From Mobiluncus porci (GTDB taxonomy: Bacteria > Actinomycetota > Actinomycetes > Actinomycetales > Actinomycetaceae): a stretch of 64,000 bases of DNA. This document shows, one piece after another, positions 24,506 to 33,860 of the stretch. Where the stretch lies: NCBI RefSeq assembly GCF_009695935.1, contig NZ_VUMY01000005.1, forward strand, positions 1 through 64,000. Direction: 5' to 3'. Numbering within the stretch: the first letter of the stretch is position 1; the number at the start of each line of letters is the position of its first letter. A model generated the notes under the pieces. It was not told the DNA's origin and ran no database searches. It saw nothing but the letters and a program-made list of their open reading frames with translations. The position numbers were made by a program, and so were the translations under genes.

Positions 24506-26041
24506 TTAGTGGCGAGCCGGGGACAATGCCTCAACCTCGCCCCGCGACCAAAACGGCGCCAGGAAGCGACACGCTTCCCTGTCTCCTGCGCCTCCGAAAC
24601 GCTTGGCCTTGGCAAAAGACACGGTCAGCAAGGTCCTCGCGCGGGTCACCCCCACATAGGTCAGTCGGCGTTCTTCCTCGATTTGCGCCGGCGTCACCGC
24701 GAGGCTGATCGGCAAAATCCCCTCGCTCGCGCCCACTAAAAACACCGCCTCCCATTCCAGACCTTTCGCGGAGTGCAGGGAAGCCAATGTCACCGCGTCG
24801 GGGCGCGCACCTTGCTCTCCTCCCGCTGGAGAATCCGCTTCGAAACCGCCGCGCAACTGGTCTTTCACCACGTGACGCAGCCCGACTCGCGTCAGTTCCA
24901 CTCCGAATAGCGCCGCTTGGGAATTCGTCCGGAACAACACCGCGATATCGCTTGCTGACATCCCCTCTCCCACCAGCGCCGCGGCGCGACGGGCCACCTC
25001 CCGCGCTTCCGTCTCATCGTCCTCGGCCATAAACCACTGCACTGCCGGCCCGTTCTCGCGTTGGGAAACCAGTTTCACGGTTCCCCCCAGCGGTTCTCCG
25101 TCCGCGCCTTTCGCCCCCGCCAAAAGCTGGTTCGCCAAATCCACAATCTGGGGAGTGGAGCGATAATCCCGCGTCAATTCCACCACTTTCGCCTCGGGAT
25201 ATCCCCGCGTGAAATCGGTCAGGAAACTCGGGGTCGCGCCAGCAAATGAGTAAATGGTTTGCGCCGCGTCCCCCACCACCGCAAGATTGCGCCGCTTCCC
25301 GAGCCAACGCAGCAGGAGATAGTTTTGCAAGGGTGACACGTCTTGGTACTCGTCGACCACAAAATGCTGGTAGCGAGCCTGTACCGCGCGGGCCACATCC
25401 TCGCGTTCGTCCAGCATTCCGGCACAGACCAAGAGAATATCCTCAAAATCCAGCGCCTCCGCATCGGCTTTCGCATCCTCGTAGGCATCCGCTAAATCCG
25501 CGATGCGCTCCGGTGGGAGATTCGCGACTCCCACTCGCCCGCTCACGCGCGCTACCGCGGGATAGTCTTCGGGGGTCAGCAAGGAGACTTTCATCCATTC
25601 AATTTCCCCAGCCAAGTCTCTCACCTGCGCCTTTGAAGGATCCAAGCCTAGCCTCGCAGCGGCGGCCGTCACCAGGCTCGCCTTGCCGCTCACAATTCGA
25701 AGCATCTTGCCGCCCACGACTTTCGGCCAAAAATAGCGCGCCTGTGCCAAGGCCGCTGAGTGAAAGGTTCGGGTCTCCACCCCCGGAACTCCGAGAGCCT
25801 CCAACCGAGTCCTCATTTCACCGGCCGCTTTTTGGGTGAAAGACAGGGCGAGAATATTCGCGGGGTCAACCTCTCCAGTCTTCACCCCGTAAGCAATGCG
25901 ATAGGTGATCGCACGCGTTTTGCCGGTTCCGGCTCCCGCGAGAACACACAGCGCCCCGTGCTGGTGCGTGGCAACTTCACGCTGAGAGGGGTCGAGTTCC
26001 TCCAACAGCGCTTCTGGGTTGGTGTTTCCTGCTTCTGCCAA
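24506..26041 (-). CDS. UvrD/PcrA-like superfamily 1 DNA helicase, short form
   Basis: A 511-residue 3'-5' helicase-like ATPase. Motif I is AGAGTGKTRAITYRIA, motif Ia ALSFTQKAAGEMRTRL, motif II HFVVDEYQDVSPLQ, motif III VVGDAAQTIYSFAGA, motif IV VELTRDYRSTPQI, motif V ASLHSAKGLEWEAVFL and motif VI RRLTYVGVTRART. All catalytic motifs are intact. The actinobacterial UvrD2 in this locus usually has about 700 residues with an HRDC domain after motif VI. Here the protein ends about 40 residues after motif VI, and subdomain 2B is short. Repair or replication roles are inferred from the family. Confidence 0.92.
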   Translation of the reverse strand: MAEAGNTNPEALLEELDPSQREVATHQHGALCVLAGAGTGKTRAITYRIAYGVKTGEVDPANILALSFTQKAAGEMRTRLEALGVPGVETRTFHSAALAQARYFWPKVVGGKMLRIVSGKASLVTAAAARLGLDPSKAQVRDLAGEIEWMKVSLLTPEDYPAVARVSGRVGVANLPPERIADLADAYEDAKADAEALDFEDILLVCAGMLDEREDVARAVQARYQHFVVDEYQDVSPLQNYLLLRWLGKRRNLAVVGDAAQTIYSFAGATPSFLTDFTRGYPEAKVVELTRDYRSTPQIVDLANQLLAGAKGADGEPLGGTVKLVSQRENGPAVQWFMAEDDETEAREVARRAAALVGEGMSASDIAVLFRTNSQAALFGVELTRVGLRHVVKDQLRGGFEADSPAGGEQGARPDAVTLASLHSAKGLEWEAVFLVGASEGILPISLAVTPAQIEEERRLTYVGVTRARTLLTVSFAKAKRFGGAGDREACRFLAPFWSRGEVEALSPARH

Positions 26042-26194
26042 GTGTTTTCATTCCTCAAGAGGCTAGGGGTCTTTTCTCCCCATCCTAAATGATTCTCCAG
26101 ACACCCCCGAAAGTTTTCCACAGGCTGTGGAAACGCATTTGCAAAAGTTCTTTTCGTACAGTAAATATTATCAACAAGCAACTAAAGGAGAGAA

Positions 26195-27193
26195 ATGAAA
26201 CTACATGAAGGCTTACACGTGGCCACTTTCCAAGACGGCAGAACCGAAATCTGCGCGGGAATGGAGACGATGCTGTCATTCCCTAATCATCCCCGCAAAC
26301 GCACCCGCCTGGTGCAAACCTTGGCGAAGGGCATTTCGCGGTCGGATTATTTTCAATTTGCTAAGAACCTTGGGGTCGGTCGCACCGAGGCCCAAGAGAT
26401 CCTGACCCAACTTCACCGCGCCGAGCTTCTTACTATTCGAGAACCTCGGCTGGATGCCGGTCCGGAAGAATCCCTGTGGAAGCGCATCGGGGGCAACGCC
26501 ATGCAGGAAACCTACCGGCAGCGTTCCCGCCTGAAAGTGTCTTTGAACCGCGACACTTTTTTGACCCGTCTCCTCGGCGCGGAACTGGCTCGAGCCGGAA
26601 TCGGCACCTTGCGGGTTTCCGCGGAGGACGGAAACATGAATCATGCCGATGAGAGCCGAGAGTCCGTGGCGTTTAAATCCCTAATTCAAGGACTGGGTTT
26701 CGGGACCTCGGTCACTCCGCCGCGGGGAAAAGTCGATCTCGCAGTGCAGTTGAGCTGGGGCTTTCCCGATCCGCTCGCGGCCGCAAGTGCGATGCGGCGC
26801 AACATCGCGCACCTGCCGGTCGTGGCCGGCAATGACTATATTGAAATCGGACCTCTGGTCGTGCCGGGACTCACCCCGTGTGTGGCCTGTGTGTCCAACC
26901 ATCGCCGCGAGTTCTATCCCGACATGTTGGAGCACGCCGTGAGTCTTCTCGAGGTGGAATTCCCCCGTTTGGAGACCTCCCTGGCCACCGCGGGAGCCGC
27001 GCTCGCGGGGAGTATGGCTTTAGCCTTCCTAGACCACCGCGCCATTGCCTCTGGACAGGTCACTCGGGTGGACGTAGACGGAGGTATCGAGGTGATGACC
27101 TACGACACTCATCCGGACTGCGCTTGTTGCGAGCTCCCCATGGATATCGAGGTTCCAGAAGAACCGCGTTTTTCGCGCCGTAAGGTCTCTTGA
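26195..27193 (+). CDS. ThiF/cyclodehydratase-like (E1-like) protein of the UvrD locus
   Basis: A 332-residue protein with an N-terminal winged-helix-like region (SDYFQFAKNLGVGRTEAQEI) and a C-terminal half resembling leader-peptide-binding and ThiF-like proteins of azoline-forming RiPP pathways. Two Cys pairs (TPCVACVSNHR and DCACCELP) would form one zinc site. The Rossmann GxGxxG nucleotide motif of true E1 enzymes is not evident, so it may bind rather than adenylate. No precursor peptide or YcaO gene is nearby; position in the conserved block suggests a housekeeping role. A GGAGAG site precedes the ATG. Confidence 0.65.
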   Translation: MKLHEGLHVATFQDGRTEICAGMETMLSFPNHPRKRTRLVQTLAKGISRSDYFQFAKNLGVGRTEAQEILTQLHRAELLTIREPRLDAGPEESLWKRIGGNAMQETYRQRSRLKVSLNRDTFLTRLLGAELARAGIGTLRVSAEDGNMNHADESRESVAFKSLIQGLGFGTSVTPPRGKVDLAVQLSWGFPDPLAAASAMRRNIAHLPVVAGNDYIEIGPLVVPGLTPCVACVSNHRREFYPDMLEHAVSLLEVEFPRLETSLATAGAALAGSMALAFLDHRAIASGQVTRVDVDGGIEVMTYDTHPDCACCELPMDIEVPEEPRFSRRKVS

Positions 27194-27271
27194 TGAACGC
27201 CGCCAGAAGCGACATCCACTTGCTGAACCAGACCAAGTGAACCCCACTTAGCGAGCCCGCCCTCCGCGAGT

Positions 27272-28699
27272 TCACTCGGATTTGGCGTCACCCTCGGAGT
27301 CCTCACCGGGCTCCAAGCCTTTCGCATAACCGAGCGTCCCGTCCAGCAAAGCCTCCAAGGAGGCCTCGACTTCATCAGCGGGGCCTTCTCCCGCAAAACG
27401 CGCCACGAAGCCCTCAACGTCATCGAAATCAGTTTCCTGGGGCAAAATATCGGGATGAGCCCAGAGCCCTTCGGCGCCTTCCTCTCCGAGTTTCGCCGTG
27501 AGCTTTGACCACAATTCGCTGGCCTCCCGAAGCCGCTTCGGGCGCAACTCCAGCCCAATCAAGGCCGCGAAGGCTTTTTCGGCCGGGCCGCCGTTCGCGC
27601 GCCGCCGATTCATCATCTCTCGCAAGGGGGCGAGTTCCGGTAGAACTCCGGCGAGGCAACGCATCGTCACCAGATCGACCCAGCCTTCCATAATGGCGAG
27701 AATCGTTTCCAGGCTCTGTTTCGCGGCCGTCTGTTTACCGGTCGTCTCCGGAGTCAAGAAACCCTTCCCGAGAAGCTCATCCATCGCCCCCGGATTCATC
27801 GGATCCACCGAACGCATGGCTTCTTCCATTGCGGACAGGTCAAAAGTAATGTCCTTGGCGAAATCCGTAATCGCCTTGGTGACATAGACCCGCAGCCACG
27901 GCACCGCATGATAGAGCCGCACAAATGCCACTTCCCGCGTGGCGAGGAAGGTCAACACGGGCTCGAGGTCAAGGCTGATATCTTTCGCGAATTTCTCGAC
28001 ATTTTCCAAAACCAAGGCGGCTTGGTCCGGTTTCCCCACCGGCAGCCCGATATCAGTAGACCCGAAAGATTCCAAAGCGAGACTCGCCCAGGCTTGGCCG
28101 AACTGCAGCCCGAAAAGGTTTGCTGCCAGGACGCGAATCAGCCCACTGACCTGGAGGGATCCCGGGTCGCCATCTTTGGAAAACAAGCCCATCAACTGGC
28201 GTAGTTCCGCTGGACCCTGGGCTATCTCCACGCGCAAATCCCCGTCCGCAAGGTGACTTTGCATCGCCCCAGCCATGGCCGCAGTGGTGGAGTCCGCCAC
28301 GGGAGTAACGAGGACTTTCCAGACGTCTTCGGAGGCATCGAGCCACTTCGAAACATCCCACGCCGCGTAGTCGGCTTCCGGCGGAGTGAGAGAGGTCACC
28401 GGATCAAGGCGCAAGTTGGCTTGCGACAGGGCATCGCGAACCCGCTGGGCGTCTTTCATAGTGGTCGCCGGGTGTCCCGTCCCGATTTTTCCCGCCGCGG
28501 TCATCTTCGCCAGTTGCCAATTGACTGATTCCTCAGAGCTCGTCAAGAGAGATTGCAGGGGAAAAGCAAACACTCCCTCTCCGCCGTGGAACGCCGAAAA
28601 AGGCGCGCCGGAGCGAATCTTTTCTTCCATTTCCCGCGACTTGTCTTCACCAAAAATTCGACGCAGCATTTCCTGCCAATCGGAATTGTCCTCATTCAT
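27272..28699 (-). CDS. DUF2342 (zincin-like hydrolase family) protein
   Basis: A 475-residue protein beginning MNEDNSDWQEMLRRIFGEDK. Conserved family stretches are VNWQLAKMTA, REVAFVRLYHAVPWLRVYVT, LETILAIMEGWVDLVTMRCL, REMMNRRRANGGPAEKAFAA, LIGLELRPKRLREASELWSK and GLWAHPDILPQ. The family is annotated as zinc-dependent metalloprotease-like, but I see no HExxH motif, so peptidase activity is not shown. The long upstream open frame is antisense to the protease gene; the ATG at 28699 fits the family. Its start lies only 18 bp from the start of the divergent PDZ protease. Confidence 0.85.
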   Translation of the reverse strand: MNEDNSDWQEMLRRIFGEDKSREMEEKIRSGAPFSAFHGGEGVFAFPLQSLLTSSEESVNWQLAKMTAAGKIGTGHPATTMKDAQRVRDALSQANLRLDPVTSLTPPEADYAAWDVSKWLDASEDVWKVLVTPVADSTTAAMAGAMQSHLADGDLRVEIAQGPAELRQLMGLFSKDGDPGSLQVSGLIRVLAANLFGLQFGQAWASLALESFGSTDIGLPVGKPDQAALVLENVEKFAKDISLDLEPVLTFLATREVAFVRLYHAVPWLRVYVTKAITDFAKDITFDLSAMEEAMRSVDPMNPGAMDELLGKGFLTPETTGKQTAAKQSLETILAIMEGWVDLVTMRCLAGVLPELAPLREMMNRRRANGGPAEKAFAALIGLELRPKRLREASELWSKLTAKLGEEGAEGLWAHPDILPQETDFDDVEGFVARFAGEGPADEVEASLEALLDGTLGYAKGLEPGEDSEGDAKSE

Positions 28700-28717
28700 G
28701 AGACTATAGTAACCGTG

Positions 28718-29956
28718 ATGAACGGAATTTCTTGGGGCAAAAATCATTCTCCCAGACGATTTGGGGGCAACCTTGCGGATTCTCCCCTTCCGGAAACCGA
28801 CGCGCCCACCCCGAAGCCAACCGAGACGGAACCCCCGGAACTGCTTGCCAAGAGGGCTCACCGCGCCCAAAAGAACCCGCTGGCTTTGAGCCGCTGGGTT
28901 CTCGCTTTCGCCCTGATCTTGATTGCCGCGTTTTTCCTCTTGTTCTTCCCGTATCCGGTCGTCATCAACTCCCCCGGGCCAACCTTTGATGTGTTGGGAA
29001 AAAACGACGGCGACATCCCCCTGATTGAAGTCAAGGGCGCGAAAACCTACCCGAATAACAACGGCGAGCTCCGGATGACGACGGTCTCCACACTCGGAGG
29101 GCCCGGATCGATGGTCAACGGCCTCGATGTTATCGGAGCCACCTTCGACAAAAACTCCGAGATTCTTCCCGTAGAACTCGTCTACCCGAAGAGCCTGACG
29201 AGTAAAGACATTGAGACTATTGGGGTTCGCCAGATGGACCAGTCCCAGCTCGCAGCCGAAGCCGTTGCCCTGCAATCGCTCGGCTACAAAGTGGAGGCCA
29301 CCTGGAGCGTGGCTGAGATTCCTAAAGAGGCCGGCGCCTTCGGCATCCTTGAAAACGGGGATGTCCTCGAGACTATCCGCCACGGCGAGGACCAGCCTTT
29401 AGAAATCACCACGATTGAAACTTTGCGGGACTACCTCGCCACCATACCGGCAAAAACAGAAGTGACGCTGTCGATTCTGCGCGACGGCAATCCGCTGGAA
29501 GTCACCTTTCCCACCATGAAGAACTCCCAGGGCAAAGGCTCCCAACTCGGGATTCTCCTTGATTCCAAGGTCAACGTCCCCCTCGACATTAAGTTCCATC
29601 TCCAAGACGTCGGCGGTCCGAGCGCCGGAGCCATGTTTGCCTTGGGAATCGTTGAACAACTGACTCCCGAAAAAATCACCAGTAATCATCCGGTAGCGGG
29701 AACCGGAACCATCGACTTATCCGGAGCTGTCGGGCCGATTAGCGGTATCGCCCAAAAGATGGCTGGTGCCCGCGCGGATGGGGCCGAGTTCTTTCTCGCC
29801 CCCGCCGCGAACTGCGATGAGGTGGACGGACACATCCCCGCGGGACTGAAGGTCACTCCCGTGGCCACCTTTGATGACGCCCTGAGAGCACTCAAAACCA
29901 TTCGTGAGGACGCGGGTAAAGATTTGCCGAGTTGTCCGTCAAGGGTCCAAAAATAA
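28718..29956 (+). CDS. PDZ domain, Lon-type serine protease (YlbL-like)
   Basis: A 412-residue membrane-anchored protease. A cytoplasmic Pro-rich N-terminus is followed by one TM helix (WVLAFALILIAAFFLLFFPY, about residues 58-77), an extracytoplasmic region, a PDZ domain (about 210-300; AFGILENGDVLETIRHG) and a Lon-type proteolytic domain with the Ser/Lys dyad in DVGGPSAGAMFALGIVEQL and ISGIAQKMAGARADGAEFF. The ATG at 28718 is used; GTG 28715 is also possible. It is divergent from DUF2342, matching the pairing in mycobacteria. Confidence 0.9.
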   Translation: MNGISWGKNHSPRRFGGNLADSPLPETDAPTPKPTETEPPELLAKRAHRAQKNPLALSRWVLAFALILIAAFFLLFFPYPVVINSPGPTFDVLGKNDGDIPLIEVKGAKTYPNNNGELRMTTVSTLGGPGSMVNGLDVIGATFDKNSEILPVELVYPKSLTSKDIETIGVRQMDQSQLAAEAVALQSLGYKVEATWSVAEIPKEAGAFGILENGDVLETIRHGEDQPLEITTIETLRDYLATIPAKTEVTLSILRDGNPLEVTFPTMKNSQGKGSQLGILLDSKVNVPLDIKFHLQDVGGPSAGAMFALGIVEQLTPEKITSNHPVAGTGTIDLSGAVGPISGIAQKMAGARADGAEFFLAPAANCDEVDGHIPAGLKVTPVATFDDALRALKTIREDAGKDLPSCPSRVQK

Positions 29957-29968
29957 TAAAGTGAGACT

Positions 29969-30727
29969 ATGAGAAAAGACGGCAGAAAAAACGATCAGCT
30001 TCGTGATATGACTTTTCACCTCGATTGGGTGAGCGCCCCGGAAGGAGCAGTACTGGTAGAAGCGGGAAACACGCGGGTCTTGTGTTCTGCCAGCCTCACC
30101 GAGGGAGTTCCCAGGTGGCGACGCGATTCGGGGCTAGGTTGGGTGACTGCCGAATACGCCATGCTGCCTCGCGCCACCTCTACTCGCTCCACTCGCGAGT
30201 CGGTGAAAGGCAAACTCGGAGGAAGAACCCAAGAGATTTCGCGCCTGATTGGTCGCGCGCTAAGAGCCGGAGTGGACTACCAAGCCCTGGGGGAAAACAC
30301 CATCGAGATTGACTGCGATGTCCTACAAGCCGACGGAGGCACCCGCACGGCGTCGATTACCGGCGCTTGGATTGCCTTGCAGCGGGCCATCAAAGTCGGA
30401 AAAACGAACGGTTTTATCCCCGGCGAACCCCTGAAAGACTCGATTTGCGCGATTTCGGTTGGGATTATTGACGGCGAGCCACGCCTGGATCTCCCCTACG
30501 AGGAAGACGTTCGCGCCGAGACCGACATGAATGTGGTCATGACCGGGGCCGGTAAACTCGTCGAAGTGCAGGGAACCGCCGAGGGCGCGCCTTTCAGCCG
30601 AGAAGAGCTCTCCCAACTGTTGGACTTGGCAGCAAGCGGCTGCGAGGCTTTGACGCGAGCCCAACTTTTTGCCGCCCAGGCGCCGCAGGGTGCGAGGGTA
30701 ACTTTGGTAGACGGAGTTGTCGCATGA
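29969..30727 (+). CDS. rph: Ribonuclease PH
   Basis: A 252-residue phosphorolytic 3'-5' exoribonuclease that trims tRNA 3' ends. Visible motifs are [92 protein letters not shown] and [16 protein letters not shown]. It is 12 bp after the protease gene and overlaps rdgB by four bases (ATGA), so the two are translationally coupled. Confidence 0.96.
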   Translation: MRKDGRKNDQLRDMTFHLDWVSAPEGAVLVEAGNTRVLCSASLTEGVPRWRRDSGLGWVTAEYAMLPRATSTRSTRESVKGKLGGRTQEISRLIGRALRAGVDYQALGENTIEIDCDVLQADGGTRTASITGAWIALQRAIKVGKTNGFIPGEPLKDSICAISVGIIDGEPRLDLPYEEDVRAETDMNVVMTGAGKLVEVQGTAEGAPFSREELSQLLDLAASGCEALTRAQLFAAQAPQGARVTLVDGVVA

Positions 30728-31443
30728 ACATTTTGGCTACCACTTCGGGACTTCCCGACAAGGACGCAGCAAAACTTGCAGTTCCACCCCACGCCCAGGT
30801 CGTAATGGCGACCGGTAATGCCCACAAAGTGAAAGAAGTCGAGGCGATTCTTCGCCCCCTGGTGCCTTCCTTACGGGAAGGCGGGATTGTCGCCTCGGGA
30901 GAACTCGGGGCGCCCGAGCCGGTGGAAGACGGGACGTCTTTTTCCGCCAACGCGCTCATCAAGGCGCGCAGCCTCGGTAAACACGTCACTTTGCCGGTTC
31001 TATCCGACGATTCCGGGTTGACAGTTGACATTCTGGGTGGCGCCCCGGGAATTTTTTCCGCCCGCTGGTGCGGACATCACGGAGACGACAAGGCGAACCT
31101 CGACCTCTTGTTGAACCAACTGTCCGATATCCCCGACGACTACCGCACGGCCGCTTTCGTTTGCGCCGCAGTCCTGCTCGTCCCCGGAGGCGGAACCTAC
31201 CTCGGCAACGGGGTCATGGGCGGAAGGCTCATCCGCAAGCCGAAAGGCAAGAACGGTTTTGGCTACGATCCGATTTTTGTCGCCGACGGCCAAGACACCG
31301 ATAAGCCGCTGACAAATGCGGAACTGAGCCCCGAGGCGAAGAATGCTCTGTCTCACCGCGCGGCTGCCTTTTCACAACTGGCTCCCCAGTTGGAAGCGAT
31401 TCTCTCGATTCGCGCCTTACATCCGCGGGACCCAAGGTCCTGA
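30724..31443 (+). CDS. rdgB: RdgB/HAM1 family dITP/XTP pyrophosphatase
   Basis: This enzyme hydrolyses non-canonical purine NTPs to keep nucleotide pools clean. The 239-residue protein has the family motifs [69 protein letters not shown] and the terminal [13 protein letters not shown]. The first about 25 residues before VVMATGN are an extension relative to short homologs, imposed by the ATGA overlap with rph. A later start is not well supported. Confidence 0.95.
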   Translation: MNILATTSGLPDKDAAKLAVPPHAQVVMATGNAHKVKEVEAILRPLVPSLREGGIVASGELGAPEPVEDGTSFSANALIKARSLGKHVTLPVLSDDSGLTVDILGGAPGIFSARWCGHHGDDKANLDLLLNQLSDIPDDYRTAAFVCAAVLLVPGGGTYLGNGVMGGRLIRKPKGKNGFGYDPIFVADGQDTDKPLTNAELSPEAKNALSHRAAAFSQLAPQLEAILSIRALHPRDPRS

Positions 31444-31650
31444 GCCCGCGGCTGATTCGCGTCTTGTTGGTGTCTGGTTCAAGCCCCGCACAATTGTCTT
31501 AACAATCTACTGGAAGGGTCCCGAAAATACCTTGAAATTTCGGGAATTTGTGGATTTTTTCCACTTCGACATGCGACAATAATAAAGGAGGACACGGAAC
31601 GTCCTCAGGTTGCGTTTAATACGTGACCAAAGCGAGTTTCAGGAGGAATC
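31444..31650 (+). promoter_or_regulatory. Leader region of the small-protein pair
   Basis: The 207 bp hold two hairpin-capable stretches: CCCGAAA...TTTCGGG near 31519-31542 and GAGGAC-ACGGAAC-GTCCTC near 31588-31606. They end in a strong AGGAGG ribosome site at 31641. No canonical -35/-10 pair stands out. The long structured leader suggests post-transcriptional control of the following small genes. Confidence 0.4.
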
Positions 31651-31920
31651 ATGCTTGCTGTTGATGCTGCCGGAAGTTTGAACCCGGCCTTAACGAACCA
31701 AGCTTTTGTGCGTCCGGCATCCGAGCCGAACCCGAAAGCAGATAAGCCAGAGCCTGTCTCGAACACTGTGAAAACCGAGGCCGCGGCTACTGGCTCGCAC
31801 AGCGCTTTGAGCGCCAACGTGGGCGAATTCAAGCCGGTGGTAGGTCCTTCACAGCCTACCCAGAGCCATCTGCCTAACACCTACAAGTCTTCGTCTTCCA
31901 ACTTGGACGTTTACCTGTAG
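31651..31920 (+). CDS. Small protein of unknown family (89 aa), first of a pair
   Basis: The ATG follows AGGAGGAATC, one of the strongest ribosome sites in the window. The 89-residue product has no TM helix or signal peptide. It is rich in Pro, Ser, Asn, Ala and Thr and appears disordered (PNPKADKPEPVSNTVKTEAA), ending SSSSNLDVYL. I recognise no family. The next small gene starts 32 bp later on the same strand and the pair ends at a terminator, so they form a bicistronic unit. Confidence 0.6.
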   Translation: MLAVDAAGSLNPALTNQAFVRPASEPNPKADKPEPVSNTVKTEAAATGSHSALSANVGEFKPVVGPSQPTQSHLPNTYKSSSSNLDVYL

Positions 31921-31952
31921 AGACGGCACTAACCCACGAGAAAGGAGCAAAC

Positions 31953-32117
31953 ATGAATCCTATTTCCGGTGCAGCGCCAGTTATGGACGCCCAAACTATG
32001 AAAGAACTGATGGGCGTGGCGGTTGCCGCGCAAACCACGCAGGCCACCAAGATGGCCACTGCGGCGGCGGCACTAAAGGTTGCCAACGCCAACGCGGGCC
32101 TCGATGTGTGGGCCTAA
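31953..32117 (+). CDS. Small Ala-rich protein (54 aa), second of a pair
   Basis: The ATG at 31953 follows GAAAGGAGC at ideal spacing. The 54 residues MNPISGAAPVMDAQTMKELM and GVAVAAQTTQATKMATAAAA end NANAGLDVWA. The pattern (short N-terminus, then one Ala-rich amphipathic helix with a MDAQTMKELMGVAV-like start) loosely recalls YjfB-type putative motility proteins, but the match is weak and unproven. It overlaps no other gene and is followed directly by a strong terminator. Confidence 0.55.
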   Translation: MNPISGAAPVMDAQTMKELMGVAVAAQTTQATKMATAAAALKVANANAGLDVWA

Positions 32118-32135
32118 GTTCAATCCAGAGCTACC

Positions 32136-32172
32136 CAGCCGCGTCAACATTGTTGGCGCGGCTGTGGTTTTT
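32136..32172 (+). terminator. Terminator between small-protein operon and murI
   Basis: The stem CAGCCGCG...CGCGGCTG with inner CAAC/GTTG is followed by GGTTTTTC. It ends the plus-strand small-protein operon. Because murI converges and stops at 32173, it may serve both directions. Confidence 0.8.
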
Positions 32173-32979
32173 CTAAACCTGTCCCACATTCGCCACTTCT
32201 GGACCGAGGAAACGGCGGGCGAGACCGCGGAAACTCTCCGTGTCTCCCGTGGCGAGAAACTCGTAGCGGGGCTTTTGGCCGGTCGTGTCGTTTTCGTTCA
32301 GCCAATCGTTTTCCACCAGCGACCGGTACACGTCGTGGGCGGTTTCCTCCGCGGAACTCACCAAGGTCACCTCCGGACCCATCACGTAGCTAATGACGCC
32401 GGCCAGCAAAGGATAGTGGGTGCAACCCAAAACCAAGGTGTCCACTCCGGCAGCCTTCACCGGTTCTAGGTATTCGCGCGCCACTGCGATGAGCTCCGGA
32501 CCGGAGGTTATCCCCCGTTCTACGAAGTCCACGAAGGCCGGACAGGCCTTTGCGGTGACCTGCATCTGCTGATAGGCGTTTAATGCCCGCTGGTAGGTTC
32601 CGGTTTCGATCGTTGTGGTTGTGGCAATAACCCCGATTTTCCCGTTGTGGGTGGCGGAAACCGCGCGGTGAACCGCCGGAGAAATCACTTCGAGGACAGG
32701 AATTCCCTGCTCCTCATAGCGCTGGCGAGCATCGAAAACCGCGGTTGCTGAAGCCGTGTTACACGCCACCACGACCATCTTCACTCCGCGTTCGACAAGC
32801 TTGTCCATCACGTTCAGAGCCAGGGTCTTGACGGTCCCCACGGGTTTGGTTCCGTAGGGGCTGTTCGCGGTGTCACCGATATAGATTACGGATTCACCAG
32901 GGAGCTGGTCAATAATCGAGCGCGCGACGGTTAAACCGCCAAGTCCGGAGTCGAAAATCCCGATGGGAGCGTTGTTCAC
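32173..32979 (-). CDS. murI: Glutamate racemase
   Basis: This enzyme makes D-glutamate for peptidoglycan. The 268-residue protein begins [20 protein letters not shown]. The two catalytic Cys regions are [20 protein letters not shown] and [19 protein letters not shown], and the family stretch [11 protein letters not shown] is present. The long upstream frame overlaps DUF2017; GTG 32979 with GGGAG upstream matches the conserved N-terminus. It starts five bases after the DUF2017 stop, forming the clpS-DUF2017-murI operon. Confidence 0.95.
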   Translation of the reverse strand: MNNAPIGIFDSGLGGLTVARSIIDQLPGESVIYIGDTANSPYGTKPVGTVKTLALNVMDKLVERGVKMVVVACNTASATAVFDARQRYEEQGIPVLEVISPAVHRAVSATHNGKIGVIATTTTIETGTYQRALNAYQQMQVTAKACPAFVDFVERGITSGPELIAVAREYLEPVKAAGVDTLVLGCTHYPLLAGVISYVMGPEVTLVSSAEETAHDVYRSLVENDWLNENDTTGQKPRYEFLATGDTESFRGLARRFLGPEVANVGQV

Positions 32980-32983
32980 GGGG

Positions 32984-33847
32984 CTATTCTCCCACTTCAG
33001 CATCGGATCCCATAACCGCATACATGAGCGTTTCGAGCCACCAAGACAGCGCGTTGTAGATGCTCGCAATGGTGATTTCATAGGCGGTGTAGATCCCATT
33101 TTTCGGATCTGACTCGGCCATGAGCTGCACTTCTTCGGCTCGCATATCGTCCTCGATACCGAGAGACCACCCCAGGGCGAGACGGGCGTCATTTATTGCC
33201 GTCACCCAGACTTTCAAAGTGTCCGGTTTCACCACGACCGGACTGTGGTGTTCCGCCGCCCAGGTCAAGCCAGCAGCCACCACCCGCATAGCGGCGGTCT
33301 TTTTCGCCGCTAAATCCGGGGTGGTCAGCGCGCGCAGCTCTGCAGCCTCCTCGGAATCCTTGCTCATTGGTCGGAGAATCGCGGCAATATAGGGGTTCGC
33401 GGGGGCAGGACGGGTCGAAAGCGGGTCGAAATCGAGCTCAGCCAAGCGCTGTTCATCGGTCAGCCCCTGGGCATTGGGTTCACTCGGGCCATTGGCAGGT
33501 TTGTCAGCGCGTCGCAGAGCCTGCGGGTCAACCGGCCCCTCCTCCGAAGGGAGTTTTTTGCCCCGTCCCAGAGGTTCAGCTTCACCGCTGGTTCGGTCTT
33601 CCGGAAGTTCTTCGCGCGAAGCAATGGAAGACACCTGATCTACTCCGAGCAGTTTTTCAAACATCAAAGGGTAGTGTTTGGGAGTATCCCCATCAAGATT
33701 AACCCCCATCATGTCCAAAACATCGCGTTTCTCTTCGGCCTCCATCGCGTCAGATAGCTCGGAGAAAATTCCCGCGAGTAGCGTGGCTTCCTGCGGTTCC
33801 ACGCGGGAGGCCCATCCCGCACTCGGCAACGGTTGAAATGCTTGCAT
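32984..33847 (-). CDS. DUF2017 family protein
   Basis: A 287-residue protein of the actinobacterial DUF2017 family, almost always between clpS and downstream peptidoglycan or metalloprotease genes. The N-terminal conserved part is [20 protein letters not shown] and the C-terminal part is [20 protein letters not shown] with [21 protein letters not shown] hydrophilic, Pro/Glu-rich insert (about residues 80-150) separates them. Function is unknown; context suggests a link to ClpS-mediated proteolysis. Confidence 0.8.
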   Translation of the reverse strand: MQAFQPLPSAGWASRVEPQEATLLAGIFSELSDAMEAEEKRDVLDMMGVNLDGDTPKHYPLMFEKLLGVDQVSSIASREELPEDRTSGEAEPLGRGKKLPSEEGPVDPQALRRADKPANGPSEPNAQGLTDEQRLAELDFDPLSTRPAPANPYIAAILRPMSKDSEEAAELRALTTPDLAAKKTAAMRVVAAGLTWAAEHHSPVVVKPDTLKVWVTAINDARLALGWSLGIEDDMRAEEVQLMAESDPKNGIYTAYEITIASIYNALSWWLETLMYAVMGSDAEVGE

Positions 33848-33860
33848 AATATCCCGTCCC

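Noticed and set aside
31540-31580. Flagellar sigma-28 type promoter upstream of the small-protein pair
   Set aside because: A GCGACAATAA stretch vaguely resembles the -10 but no TAAA-type -35 lies at the right distance.
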